Source: Suillus spraguei
Lineage: Eukaryota; Basidiomycota; Agaricomycetes; Boletales; Suillaceae
DNA: 41,392 nt
Direction: 5' to 3'
Assembly (NCBI GenBank): GCA_016800925.1
Contig: JABCPU010000531.1
Coordinates: forward strand, 1 to 41,392
Numbering within the stretch: the stretch's first letter is position 1; every line of letters begins with the position of its first letter. Positions 31,109-41,392 of the stretch are shown here, one piece after another. Position numbers and translations under genes: made by a program. Under the pieces are notes generated by a model that saw only the letters and a list, made by a program, of their open reading frames with translations, made no database searches and was not told the origin of the DNA.

Positions 31109-31570
31109 ATGACGATTCATCACATAAGTAAACCCTCCGTCTCTCGAGCCCAACTTCTTGTGATCTAACATATGGCACAGTCTTATACAAATTCAAGCCT
31201 GAGGCAACCCCAGAACAACGACAGTGGGTGGTGGACTCTGTCTGTGCCCTCGCGCCACAGATACCTGCAGTCCAGGGCGTCGTCACTGGCAAAACGATAT
31301 TCAACCCCATTGCACATGGCTACGATGCTGGTACAGCCTGTCTCATCATATTTGCAAGCCGGTTGGCTGATAAGACTGTGCTTCAGGGGTTATCTTTCAA
31401 TTTGAGAACATGGACAGGTTGAACGCCGAGTATCGCCCACACCAGGCGCATCTTGATTACCAGGTGGCTACAGCACCTTATCTCGAAGGTCGGTCTTGTC
31501 GTTGTTCAAAAATTGTTTTAACTGGAAAGGCGCAGATAAACTCATTTTTGATATCGAGACAGCAGCTTAG
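31109..31570 (+). CDS. Stress-response A/B-barrel (Dabb) domain protein 2
   Basis: Exons 31109-31127, 31181-31330, 31387-31488 and 31536-31570 give 101 residues; introns are 53, 56 and 47 nt. The exon phases and the 19-nt first exon are the same as in Dabb-1, with one extra codon in exon 3. Motifs: HHIILYKFK, ATPEQRQWV, IPAVQGVVTGKTIFNPIAHG, VIFQFE, EYRPHQAH, and the shared C terminus LIFDIETA. Single-domain barrel, presumed dimer, function unknown. It shares upstream sequence with Dabb-1 (TTCATCATGACGATTCA), which shows duplication of the whole gene including its start region. Confidence 0.8.
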
Positions 31571-31875
31571 AGGGGAAACTACTTAGCTATCAGCTGTACC
31601 AAGTACTCGTGTAGATGGTTAAATCCACTGCAAATATCATGAACCCAAACACGAGGAATTGAGAATCCTCGCTTGTCAACCATGATCTCTATGCAGAGAA
31701 ATATTTCTGTCACCTGAGTACTTCTGACAAGCCATATCTTCACACTCGCTCCACCCGGTCAACTATCACACACCGTACACCCGCACTTAAATAGAGAATC
31801 CTCATGCTTTCAAGTTATCGTAACACGTCCGAGATTTTGAGCGACCATCACTTCCCAGTTCCATCCGAGTTCATT

Positions 31876-32325
31876 ATGGCCATCTACAACATAGGTAACC
31901 TTCCATCGGATCCCTCGTCTCGCTCGGGATTGATGCAGCACAGTCCTATACAAGTTCAAGTCGGAAGCAACCTCAGAGCAAAGAAAGTATGTGAAGGAAC
32001 TTATCGAAGAGCTTCCGTCGAGAATATCCACGCTGCAGAGCGTTATCACCGGAGAAAAGATCTTCAACCCCCTCGACCACGGCTATGACATGGGTGGGTT
32101 ATTTCACAAAGCTTGTGACTTGCTGTCTGACATGCTCTAGGAGCAATTTTTTTGTTCGAGAGTAAAGACAAACTGAATGAATTTCGCCCGCATCAAGCAC
32201 ATGCTGACTACAAAGCCCTCTCCAGTCCGTACCTTGAAGGTACGTATATTAAAATTGTCAATAGACTAGATCACATAGCGAAAGAACTTTCAGATAAGAT
32301 GGTGTTCGACATAGAGACAGCCTAA
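31876..32325 (+). CDS. Stress-response A/B-barrel (Dabb) domain protein 3
   Basis: Exons 31876-31894, 31944-32093, 32141-32239 and 32294-32325 give 99 residues; introns are 49, 47 and 54 nt. It is the most divergent of the three: MAIYNIVLYKFKSEATSEQR, a more charged helix, then VITGEKIFNPLDHGYDMG, IFLFES, EFRPHQAH and MVFDIETA. Exon phases match the other two copies. It ends about 110 bp from the stop of the phospholipase D gene on the opposite strand, so the two transcripts converge. Confidence 0.8.
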
Positions 32326-32438
32326 AGGAAAGAAAAAAGCAGGACCTCGAAAGCATGTGTCGGAAGTGTGCGTGATATATATACATTGTTGATTATTTAT
32401 GCGAAATGAGTCCGTGAAATTGATCGCGCTGGGAAAGT

Positions 32439-35400
32439 TCAGACATAGATCGGAAGGGGTAGCATCCTGGCAGCTGTGAACAACATGAAAGATACGTATG
32501 TGATGTAACATACCTGTCTGCATTGAACAAAAAGTTCCCTGCAATATCCTCTCCTTCTAAGAATTGCGTGGGATACACAACTTCGAAGATATGAGAAGAA
32601 GCCGATGGTGGGGGGAATGGATGGCACTCACCAAGGTGCCCACGGACATCTTTCAACAGCTCCTCCATTTCATCCCGCTCCTGCTTAGTAAAAGGCTCTA
32701 TCCCATTCACAGGTTTTCGGCTACGAGTGTCCCTGGGGTGAGAACCTCTGGAGGGGGCGTCGTCGCTTCCATCGTTAGTATGAAAGGTCTCGCGGCTTTC
32801 CTTAGCAGTATCCGCCAAACCTCCCTTCTGATATGGCCCGTCTTCGTCCGATGTCTCAGAAGATACATGTGATAATGGGTGGGGCGAATGGCTGTCCGTT
32901 GCCTATGAGATAAGAGTATTTGAGAGGGGTATAGCGGAGAGAAGATTCACGGACCAGCTTAGAGAAGCGTTCGTGGTGAATAACAAATTCTTTGTATTGC
33001 TTCCATGTCTTAACGAGGTTGTCGGGGATAGCGTGGAAAACTTTACGATAAATTTCAGTCTGCAAATATGATTAGCCTATCCACCACTCCTACGCAAAGA
33101 CAACATACGTTATGCGCAGCGCAAGCGCTCCACACATTCTTCCAAAATGCATCAGATATCGGGTCCTCAAAACCCTCTGGATCTACATGAGGAGCGGGGG
33201 TCCGTACAGCCCATGTTTTATTGCTGACTTTGCTAGCGATACGCTTCCTAAGTAGGGCCTTGGTTCCCGGAATAGGTTCGTCCGGGCCATTGGCTCTTGA
33301 CTCCAGATGGGATGGTTCGTCATCGGTCTGTAAATTCCTTGATGCAAGCGTCGGAGTATCATATACTTCCTCAGCAGCCGTGCGCTTCTCGACATCAGGG
33401 TTTCCGCCCAGTGGATGTTCGAGTTTGCCTTTCAAAGGAAAGCTCTCAGGCTGTGAAGCCGGAAGCAGGCGCTCTTGAACAACTGCCTCTTCTACAGTTG
33501 GGACTATTGTGCTGGCGAGCGGGGGTTCCTTGCCTTCACGGCTACACGTCATACGCTCCTCCCCAGGGATGCTGCGTCTTGCTCCGGAGTGTTTGGTTTG
33601 TGGGGTTCCACCTTCCCAATAGGTTTCTTGAGGTGGTGAGAAGCACTCCAAGTAGCTGCGTTGCCATCAGTGTTGCCAGCTGAACCAAAAGGTTAGTCTT
33701 AGGTCTTCGAAACTGCGAACTTTGTTTGATACCTTCGCTTACGACGTGGAGCATATTATGTATGGGAGTTATGTGGTTGGCTTGAGTAATGTCAGAATCA
33801 TCTTCCTCCGATTCTGGTGTAATTCCTCCGTGGGGCGTAGGCTCATGTTCAATCATAGCATCAACATCGACGCCAACATGCTCTCGCATCAATCGCACTC
33901 GCAAGGAATGTGCAAATCGTCCGACCTTGAACGGTTTTCCTGCCATCGTCCTGACATACCACAGCTATCAGAGCATCACGAGGCGAGACTGAGAAAGTCG
34001 TACCCGTCAATGAGGTCAGTGTCTCGGATGACTGCAGCAATTTCTGAATCTCGATCGCCACGTTGGGAACGCTCATTAATGTTTGCACTGCCAATGATTG
34101 CCAGACGATCGTCCACAATGCAAATCTAATAAGATCGATTGGTATTCAGCTTCGAGGATTGAAATATATATACCTTGCCATGAATATACAACTAAAACGT
34201 GGTTAGCGGGTTCGAAAGCACAGTAGCGTAGGCACTCACTATTTCCGTAGTCAATATACCGTTCCGCATTTTAGCCCAATTTCTCAGCGAGAACACGGAG
34301 ATATATTGCTCAGGCTGATCATTCAAGGATAAACACAGCGGTTCCAACGGTAAAATCAACTACGCACATCTATACCCTCCTTGCAAAGTCGATAAAATAT
34401 CGAATTGGGGCCACGGCAGATGGTGCGGTTCTGACACTCGACAATGATTCGAATCTGATGATACATTAATTCAGTAAGATTTCAGAAAATATTCCCCCAC
34501 TGACTGCGCTAGCATCGCTGTGATCGATGGTAAAGGGAAAACCAGGGAGGAGGGGAATGACGATGCAACATTTCCACGGAGTGCCTTCACGATGTGCGCG
34601 AATGATTCGATCTACTAACGCATCACCAATGCGGTTCTCAATCTCGACATCATTCACGACGGTCCTGCAAGACAAATTAGCAAGCAATGGTACCAGAGTA
34701 GCGAGTACTGACGAAGTTATGAAGAACTGATTCTCAATGTACACGAAGTGCTCCGACATATCGATTGCTAAAAGACTGTTAGTAACACCTCCTGCGTAAG
34801 CCGCGATGCCTGACCTTTCAGGTATGCATTTTGGATCGAATGCTCAGTTAGATTAGAGGTACCGAGCGACCAAGGGCCCGCTGATCTACAAATTTGCATC
34901 TCGCATGTGCCTGTCAGACCCATTGCGGTAAGCTCTTCAGGTTTAAACTCCGGCGGAGGTAGCAGGAAAGGCATGGTTCGGGAGTGGTTCTGATATGAAT
35001 TAAGCATGGACAGGATATCTATCAAGCGACAAACACACTTTCAACCGAAGCAAATAGTTCCATCTGTGGCTCGGTAGTTGGATGATGTGCTTCACGATAA
35101 TGGATTTTGGGACAAACCTTTCAACAAAGTGTCGAGCAATATCGCGAGCAGGTTGACCTACAACTTGCATGCCTACATCGTGCCTTTTGGAAGAAGTTGT
35201 GAATGTCAGTATTCCCCTAAGTACAGATCATCGTACCAAGGCATTCGGGGCACCCTCGCCCTGTCATACATGTCCTCAAAGGGTTTATGTAGCGCATGGA
35301 AATCAAGAACCCGCGGATTACTGTAGTCTTTGCCTGTGGTGCAAGGTCAGCCAATTCTCAAATCGTGTGGTTAGAGCCTACCTGGCCAGATTTCGGTCTT

Positions 35401-38400
35401 GTCTGCTGATAGCTCTGGGTCATCGATGATGACGTGCTGTGGTGTATCCCATCTTTGAAGTTGTTTAGTGATGAAAGCTGGTTGACGTCTGAATTGACTT
35501 CACACCTTCCGAAACATAGGTCGATTCCTCCCATGAATGCGATAGTCTCGTCAATAACGCAGAACTTCTCATGCTGTTACAGGTATGTTATTTATAAACG
35601 CGTTTTTGCGCAAAAAACCCTTACGTGTGCCCAGTAGAATGTACCAGTTTGGAAGTGTGAAGGTGAACGTTGAACCATGATGTTTGGGTGTAGCGACATG
35701 AGGCGTTGTTTCGCATAACTTTATAGTATGGTGAGTCCACAAGATCTACGAGATGCTTGTCAGTTCTTACTTGCTATCCGTAGGGGTGGTTCGGTTCGAA
35801 ACTTCCTGACTAGAAGCAGATCAATAATTTAAGTACCGACATTCGAAGGTTCTTACTATAGAATTATGTGGATCTTGACGCCTTCCTTGGCCTTTCTCTC
35901 AAGGAGATTATCCAAGCGGTACTTGGGTTTATTAGGACGCCTCAGTTGCAGCTCTGTGCTGCATAAATAACTGTGACTACCATGATGAGCTATGGACGTA
36001 CCAGGGGATAGCCACCAGTCGTGAATATAGATAGTCTTTTGCGCCAGAAGGATAGCCCGGGATAAATTCCACATATAGTCACGCTACTCCTTGTGGTCAA
36101 TATCAAATGATATAGAGAAAAGGAGACACGAACCCCATCAACAAGCCACTGAGCAGCAACGTTCAATCGCACAGGAGCAAAACTGTTGAAGCGATTTTTT
36201 GCGACGAAAGGAGTGGTAGCAGCGGCTTTCTCCAAGGCAGTAATCCATTGCAACATTTGACGCTAAGCCCGGGGCACATCGTCAGTAATGTAGTCACTTG
36301 GATATGAGAAACCAACCTCATTTCTTGCAAACAATTTCAACCGCATCTGCGAATTCTCGACATAGAACGTATGCTTCGAGACATCATCCGGCCGTTTCTT
36401 CTTTTTTCTCCCATCCTGTTCGTTTGGCTCCCCTTGTGTCTCCCTGCCCTCTGCAGCACTAGCACTCTTCAGAGGATTCACATGCGTAGATGGGTCTAAC
36501 ATTGGTGTCGCAGGACGAGATATTATAGCGGAGCTGCCAGAACTGATTGACTCTGTCCTCATGTGCCCCGTTTCCGCAGTAACATCTTCATTACGCTGTA
36601 CAACACCACCCGTAGTGACGGTAATATTTGGCGACGACCTATTAGCGATTCGAAGGACCCTTGAAAGGCGACCTTTGATACTATCTATTGCAGAGAGGCA
36701 GTCGGCCTGGGCTTGTGGGTACTCCATCTGAGTCTCTGGGTGCGGCTGTTGCTGCGTCTTGCTGAAGCCAACAAGAAATTCACGGTCTTCCGGTTCTGGC
36801 TGCAAGAGGTGTAGACCCTTGCGATAGTATCGCGTGGGCCGAATGATCTTGAACTCCGTATCGAATAGGAAGACGTCCCAAATTACAATCTAAGTCGTGT
36901 TTGTTAGTAGCAGGATCTTCAGTGAAATGACGTTTGGCTTGCCTCTCCTGGGTCCTCCATGACCACGATATAACTATCACGAACGGCACACCACCGTGCC
37001 TCCCTTCGTTCTCGCCACCGTGCTGATTTTCGTCCAAACCCGGGGCCATTACCCTCTGTATTAATGCGCAGGAGTCCAGCTTTATATTGTGCGCCACCAG
37101 AATGAGCAAGAGTGATGAATAATGCGCTTAACTCAAAGAAGCCTGCGATTCTATTTGCGGTTGGGTGAAACATCTAGAATGGTGTTTGTGAAGGGCAATT
37201 ACGACATAAGAAGACAGACGAACAACACCGCGTATAAGCTTAATCAAATAGTCCTCTAGCGCTGCTCGTTGCAAACGAGCAAAGTCAGCTTGTTTGACGT
37301 GACGCTCACTGGATTCCTTCTTCAAGAATTTAAAGTAAGGAAGACCTGTATAACAACTTAGTGCTTCCGAACATCGACAAATGAACAACTCCTACTAGTT
37401 CGAGGAAACTCTGGCAATGCATCCTTTTTACTGCTAAACGCATTGGACACGGCGTAATGGGCATGCAGGGATAACAAATCGCGAAGCTGCCTGTAGACTA
37501 CCCAACGCACTGCGCCGTTGGCATACTCGCACTCGATGCGAAACACAGCTTTATGGGGTTGCATGGGATGCAAACTGTCGCTAATTCGTATACGCAGGCG
37601 ATGGAGGAGGACAGGGATGCGCCGGTGTCCCTTTTCGTCGCGTTCGAACCACAAACGCAGCATCATTGTGGACAAACCACCCGTGATGAGTTCGTCCGTG
37701 ATATTTACCTCATGTGGGGCGACCACGGAAGTCCCGCCATGTTGCCCAGTGCGAAGGACATGAGGTAGGAGACCACGTAATTTGCTCCATTTCGCGGATG
37801 CTCCTGGCTTCGTAGAATCTGCTCGAGGAGGAGGATGAGATTGAGCGCGCTGGAGATCCCGAGGGGTAGGACCAGTGGTCTTGCGAATAGGTCCCACTGT
37901 TTGGTGACGAGACATGGGTTTCCTCTCTGTCTTCTCCTCTTCCTCTTCGAATATTGTGTTAGAAGGCTCCGGAAACATCGAATTTGACCTGTCCTCTAAT
38001 TGTGAATCATGGAATTGGTCTGAAGTTCTGTTCTCTCTTGCTTTTCCCTTCTTATCTGTGGTCGCTTTTCCCAGAGAAGGGCTAACCTCAAATGCACCCC
38101 GGAAGTTTGACGAACCCGAATTAAGTTGAAAGGACGGTCTGTCACGGTCTCCTAAATCATTGTCAAAAATATCGCTGTATTCCCGCTGGCCACTGACAAG
38201 AGTTTGATGTCGGACGGATGAAGAGCTTGGGTGAGTGAAAGTGAATGACAAGGAGCGTGGTGGACCTGTACGGCTTGAGGGTGTGTCAGGGAGAGTAGTC
38301 CTTGGTGTCCTGAGTGGAGATCCAGGAGGTGAGATTGGGACCGGTGATTCAACGCGACTCATGTGCTGATCCATCGAAGACCGTGAGCCAACGTTCCCGG

Positions 38401-38506
38401 TCTCATCATCATGTTCGTCGTGTCCAGACAAATTGGCAGGGTTCTCTTCTGCTTCTCGTGCATGGCTGACGCTGGATCCAGCGTTGACCGAGTTTACAGA
38501 TGGCAT
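32439..38506 (-). CDS. PLD1: Phospholipase D, Spo14/PLD1 type (PX-PH-PLDc-PLDc)
   Basis: Twenty-seven inferred exons keep one frame of about 1567 residues. Exon ends, 5' to 3': 38506-37396, 37345-37224, 37173-36943, 36889-36317, 36262-36134, 36083-36002, 35953-35857, 35809-35771, 35718-35625, 35573-35506, 35452-35382, 35333-35237, 35183-35118, 35063-35039, 34989-34815, 34767-34713, 34664-34505, 34454-34368, 34314-34240, 34191-34174, 34125-34004, 33950-33733, 33626-33109, 33059-32955, 32902-32632, 32580-32514, 32466-32439. Residues 1-265 are disordered; PX is about 290-411; a PH domain follows to about 720, split by a Ser-rich insert. First HKD is HEKFCVID (His827, Lys829, Asp834); second is HGKICIVD (His1123, Lys1125, Asp1130) followed by GSANINERS. 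The enzyme hydrolyses phosphatidylcholine to phosphatidic acid, usually PIP2-stimulated, in vesicle traffic and sporulation. The junction near 33626-33733 is the least certain. Exon 20 has 18 nt, and intron 3 looks GC-AG. Confidence 0.9.
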
Positions 38507-39625
38507 TGCGAAGTTACTATATGAAACAGAAGGTGAACGGATTTTTACACGGTCTGCAATTGTAGCGACTCCGCCGATTTGTTCAATCGCGTATGAAATG
38601 ATTGGCGATTGCGGACTTGCTCAAGAAAGCCGGCCAGAAAGCCGATATGCGAGGGCCTGAGACGGAATGATTACTGTCGACGAAGACTTGGAGTGCTATT
38701 CGCCAGCTGCAGCCTTGGGTTCAGCAAGCAATTCAAAGTCAACCGTAGCAGATCCGAACACGGTGGGTCCTCAAGTTGTTGACGTAATGGATCAAGTTGA
38801 TCATTGCGCAGCTGCGCTACACTACCGCTAACCCTCAGCCAAATTAAATTTGTACCATCAAGACCTCGACATTAAATGCATTTAGTAAATGTCAACTTTG
38901 ATCATTCGAATCACAACATTTCGATACTAAGTACAAGGACCCGTGAACTTGAATTAGACCCGGGGCACCAGACCTGCCGGTAGGAGAGTGGCAGTGCTTC
39001 GTATCGCGGGATTATCTAACACCGAACTCCTCGCCGGCCAGAACACAGCCGTAGGTGCACAGCAATATTTCCGCCTCATACTAAAAACATCGAACGAACT
39101 TTGGCTAAGATCTTGACATTTGAGACAACACTGACGACAAGATGATGATTCTCACTATCTGCCTTCTTCAAACGAGTTCCACACTGGAACGGAAGACAAA
39201 TGAAGATACAAACACACAGACTCTTGAAGTATCGGTGAAGCACTCATATACGGCGTAGTAGTTTCCAGCACCCAAACAATGTTTGACAAGTGCGTCCCAC
39301 CCAATCACATCCATCGCACCGCCAACTCTCTGAGTAGGAACCCATCTTTTCTCCCTGCACTCCCCTCTCCCTCGTAACGGTACAACTGGCAGGACGCAGC
39401 AGAGGCGTAATAACGCGTGGCTCTCACCTGCAAGGTGCTTGCAGATGCCGCTCAAGATTCATGTCGGGCTCAAAGAGTCTTCGTTAAGTAAGACTAGTGA
39501 CTTTTACTCAATTTGATATCGCGCAGTACAAGGCTTTACAATCCTCCCTTCCAACCCGTATTCATCAGATACCTCTAGTACGCACTACATAGTAATCATC
39601 GACGCGTGTCACATCCCCCTCTGAA
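38507..39625. promoter_or_regulatory. Upstream region of PLD1 and intergenic DNA
   Basis: This 1.1-kb stretch lies upstream of the PLD1 start (minus) and of a possible small gene at 39626 (plus). No domain-bearing frame was found. A pyrimidine-rich segment (CAATCCTCCCTTCC) precedes 39626. I see no repeats. Confidence 0.4.
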
Positions 39626-39781
39626 ATGGCCCAAGGATATTTTTCGTCTTCCAAAAAACAGCCCAACATCAAATTCAAAGTCAACGCCGGAACCATGGAA
39701 GATCAGCAGGATACTGGTAAACACGAGTTTTGGCATGGCGTGGCAGATATAGTGATCGGTACGGCACCTCCCTCTCAATGA
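39626..39781 (+). CDS. Possible small protein, 51 residues
   Basis: An ATG in a good context (GAAATGGCC) opens a frame MAQGYFSSSKKQPNIKFKV..., ending GVADIVIGTAPPSQ-TGA. An A-rich AATAAA-like sequence (about 39827-39840) lies downstream and a CT-rich stretch upstream. The composition is coding-like, but I recognise no family, signal peptide or CaaX motif. It could equally be the first exon of a longer gene or chance. No paralog in the window. Confidence 0.35.
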   Translation: MAQGYFSSSKKQPNIKFKVNAGTMEDQQDTGKHEFWHGVADIVIGTAPPSQ

Positions 39782-40288
39782 CATGAAGGCTCACTCTCAA
39801 ACACAATACTCATACTCAAACTCGTGAATAAAATAAATAGGAACCGGCGTCCATGTCCTAAACGCACCACCTATTGCCGCACTTGCCCAACTCGTATCTA
39901 CCCCAGGGCTCTCTGTAGAATGCGTAGCAGCACAGTTGTTATCTCCTTTGAGCGCATATGGAGTTCATTCTTGCGGAATGAGGAACCAGGGGTTTCACCC
40001 GTGGATCAATGGGTGACTTCCCGTAAGGTTTTACAGACGAATTTCTTTTAATCCACCTGCCTTAACCGAATAGCCGAGCTGCGTTAGGAAGTGGCTGTCA
40101 AACCTGTCAACTGGTTGCTCTCGCACTCGTCTGTAAATGTCTGTAAATCGTAAAATGACTGATTCAGGCAGTTTTCTTACTCTTTTTAGATTTCTCAGTC
40201 TCGGAACACCTCAACGGATCATATTCATGATTTTTCGTTATCGATGGACTCCGATCCTGCCTTTGGCCTTGTACATCGTGCTCAGTAG
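39782..40288. other. Intergenic, nothing recognised
   Basis: No domain-bearing frame or repeat was seen. An upstream ATG at 40137 is in frame with the next gene and could be its true start. Confidence 0.35.
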
Positions 40289-41392
40289 TATGTATTTCCT
40301 CGCTGGAAATGTGAATCCATCTTTGCATCCCAATTCTCTCAGGGCCGATTCCAACATTTCTCGCACAAATACCCCTGCAAGTTTCGTCTCCACAGCTAGT
40401 ACTGACCACGCAGCGAGTCAGACACAAAATGGCCATCCTGTGCCATTTAACTTTGGAGATGTGAGTGCAGCAATTAAATTATAATCTGTCTACTAGTGCT
40501 AATCATATATAGTTCGAAGCCTTCGGCCCAGCAGAACCTTACAGGCATGGTAATTCAAACTTCCTCGAGGGTCCAGGCCGTTCTCGCACACACCCTCCCA
40601 ATACCCTATATCATGACATGGGGTTTCAACCATCTTGCACACATCATCCTTCCCTTTACTCTGCTGGACCCCCTCATCTCATTCAACCTCCTTCCAAGCC
40701 TCTGATTCCTTTGAATGAGGCTATCTCTGATGACGAGCTCGAGCAACCATACCTTTTGGCAGCTCCCACCAAAGCTCCGAAGCGTCCATCTGCACAGCCT
40801 CAAAAAGCCTCTCTGAAGAAGAAAACTAAAGCTAGTGGCAAGGGCAAAGCCCCTACCAAGGAGCCTGATATGTCTCTGTCAGTTAGTGAGGCCCTGAAAA
40901 AAGGTTGAAGAGTTGGTGCGACTGGTTATTCTGCTGATGAACTCAATCGGATGCTCAAGGAGATCGAATGACGTGTTCCGCTTGGTGGAAAGGCATGGGA
41001 TGCTGTGACAGCTACCTATAATAAGTGGGCTCGACAACATCATATAATGGAACGCTCATGTAAGGCTATTCGAGCGAAATTCGACATGATTTGTTCATTT
41101 AAACTGTAGCATATTTAGTTATTGATGGTGACTTATAGATTTGTCACATCAAAAAACCCACAGGAGATGGTGAGCTGCCTGACTATGTAGATTTGGCTTG
41201 TCAGATCGAGGAGGCCATTACAAGGAAATCAGGTGCTATTGCACTCAATGACCCTGAGTGGGATGAAGGTGAAGCTGTGAGTGAGATTGAGGGCAAGGAT
41301 ATCTTAGATTTGTCAAGTGAGTCTGATGAAGAGGTGCAAGGGGTGAAGGGTTTGAAGAAGACAGTCATGAAGGCATTCCGTGCAAATCCTAT
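40289..41392 (+). pseudogene. Transposon-type gene (DUF6818-like), two in-frame TGA codons, runs off the window
   Basis: An exon ending at 40459 (NGHPVPFNFGD) splices across 40460-40512 (GTGAGT...ATATAG) into 40513 onward (FEAFGPAEPYRHGN). A Lys/Pro/Ser-rich linker follows (KKKTKASGKGKAP). Next come GATGYSADELNRMLKEIE, RVPLGGKAWDAVTATYNKW and CKAIRAKFDMI. These resemble the helix-rich domain (DUF6818 type) of proteins found with basidiomycete and plant DNA transposons. Two TGA stops interrupt the frame, after ALKKG (40905-40907) and after LKEIE (40969-40971). Each fits a CGA arginine codon changed by one C-to-T. An intron probably lies near 41108-41160, then an acidic C-terminal segment (ITRKSGAIALNDPEWDEGE). 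Start uncertain: ATG 40289 or 40137. Confidence 0.5.

Noticed and set aside
33221..33683. Plus-strand frames opposite the 3' exons of phospholipase D
   Set aside because: They are antisense shadows of a coding exon that keeps frame and splice phases on the minus strand.
39626..39781. Mating pheromone precursor (suggested by the nearby ICMT genes)
   Set aside because: The frame ends APPSQ and has no C-terminal CaaX motif, so it cannot be a standard farnesylated pheromone.

Overview
The window looks like nuclear DNA of a filamentous basidiomycete, most likely an Agaricomycete. Genes carry many 44-66 nt GT-AG introns, the recognisable genes are fungal (a Spo14/PLD1-type phospholipase D with 27 inferred exons, an F-box protein, a PH-domain protein), and large tracts are nested eukaryotic transposons. 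No prokaryotic feature was seen. All spliced models come from reading splice sites and frame continuity by eye.

Layout. (1) 412-2701, minus: a serine/proline-rich PH-domain protein; a small plus-strand gene starts divergently at 3014. (2) 3323-22870: a tandem family in which isoprenylcysteine carboxyl methyltransferase (ICMT)-like genes alternate with decayed copies: ICMT-1 (3502), relic A (5216), ICMT-2 (6181), relic B (19592), ICMT-3 (21448, frameshifted). A fourth relic lies near 24900. (3) Between ICMT-2 and relic B sits an 11.7-kb PIF/Harbinger DNA transposon (7882-19588) with roughly 95-bp terminal inverted repeats and a TTA target duplication. Its transposase (plus) and Myb/SANT companion gene (minus) converge. 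Both are broken by later insertions: a solo LTR of one family in each, and copies of an unclassified repeat whose ends read TGTCTTC...GTGTCA. A pair of 1.9-kb inverted arms lies in the middle. (4) 23261-24298, minus: an F-box-like protein. (5) 25570-32325: three paralogous four-exon genes for about 100-residue stress-response A/B-barrel (Dabb) proteins. (6) 26842-28715: thirteen tandem tRNA-like modules on the minus strand, period about 147 bp, each with a D-arm, anticodon arm and T-arm and a 5-9 nt T run acting as a possible Pol III terminator; acceptor stems do not pair. (7) 32439-38506, minus: phospholipase D. (8) 39626 to the end: a possible 51-residue gene and a transposon-type gene (DUF6818-like) with two in-frame TGA codons, running off the window.

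How it fits together. The housekeeping-type genes (PH protein, F-box protein, PLD1) flank a dynamic core in which local tandem duplication (ICMT, Dabb, tRNA-like modules) and transposon nesting have expanded the locus. The paralogous ICMT unit supplies an approximate empty site for the Harbinger insertion, and the two solo LTRs have perfect 5-bp target duplications, so the order of events can be read: ICMT-unit duplication, then Harbinger insertion, then LTR and other insertions, then local inversion and duplication. The most unusual item is the tRNA-like array, for which I recognise no described counterpart.
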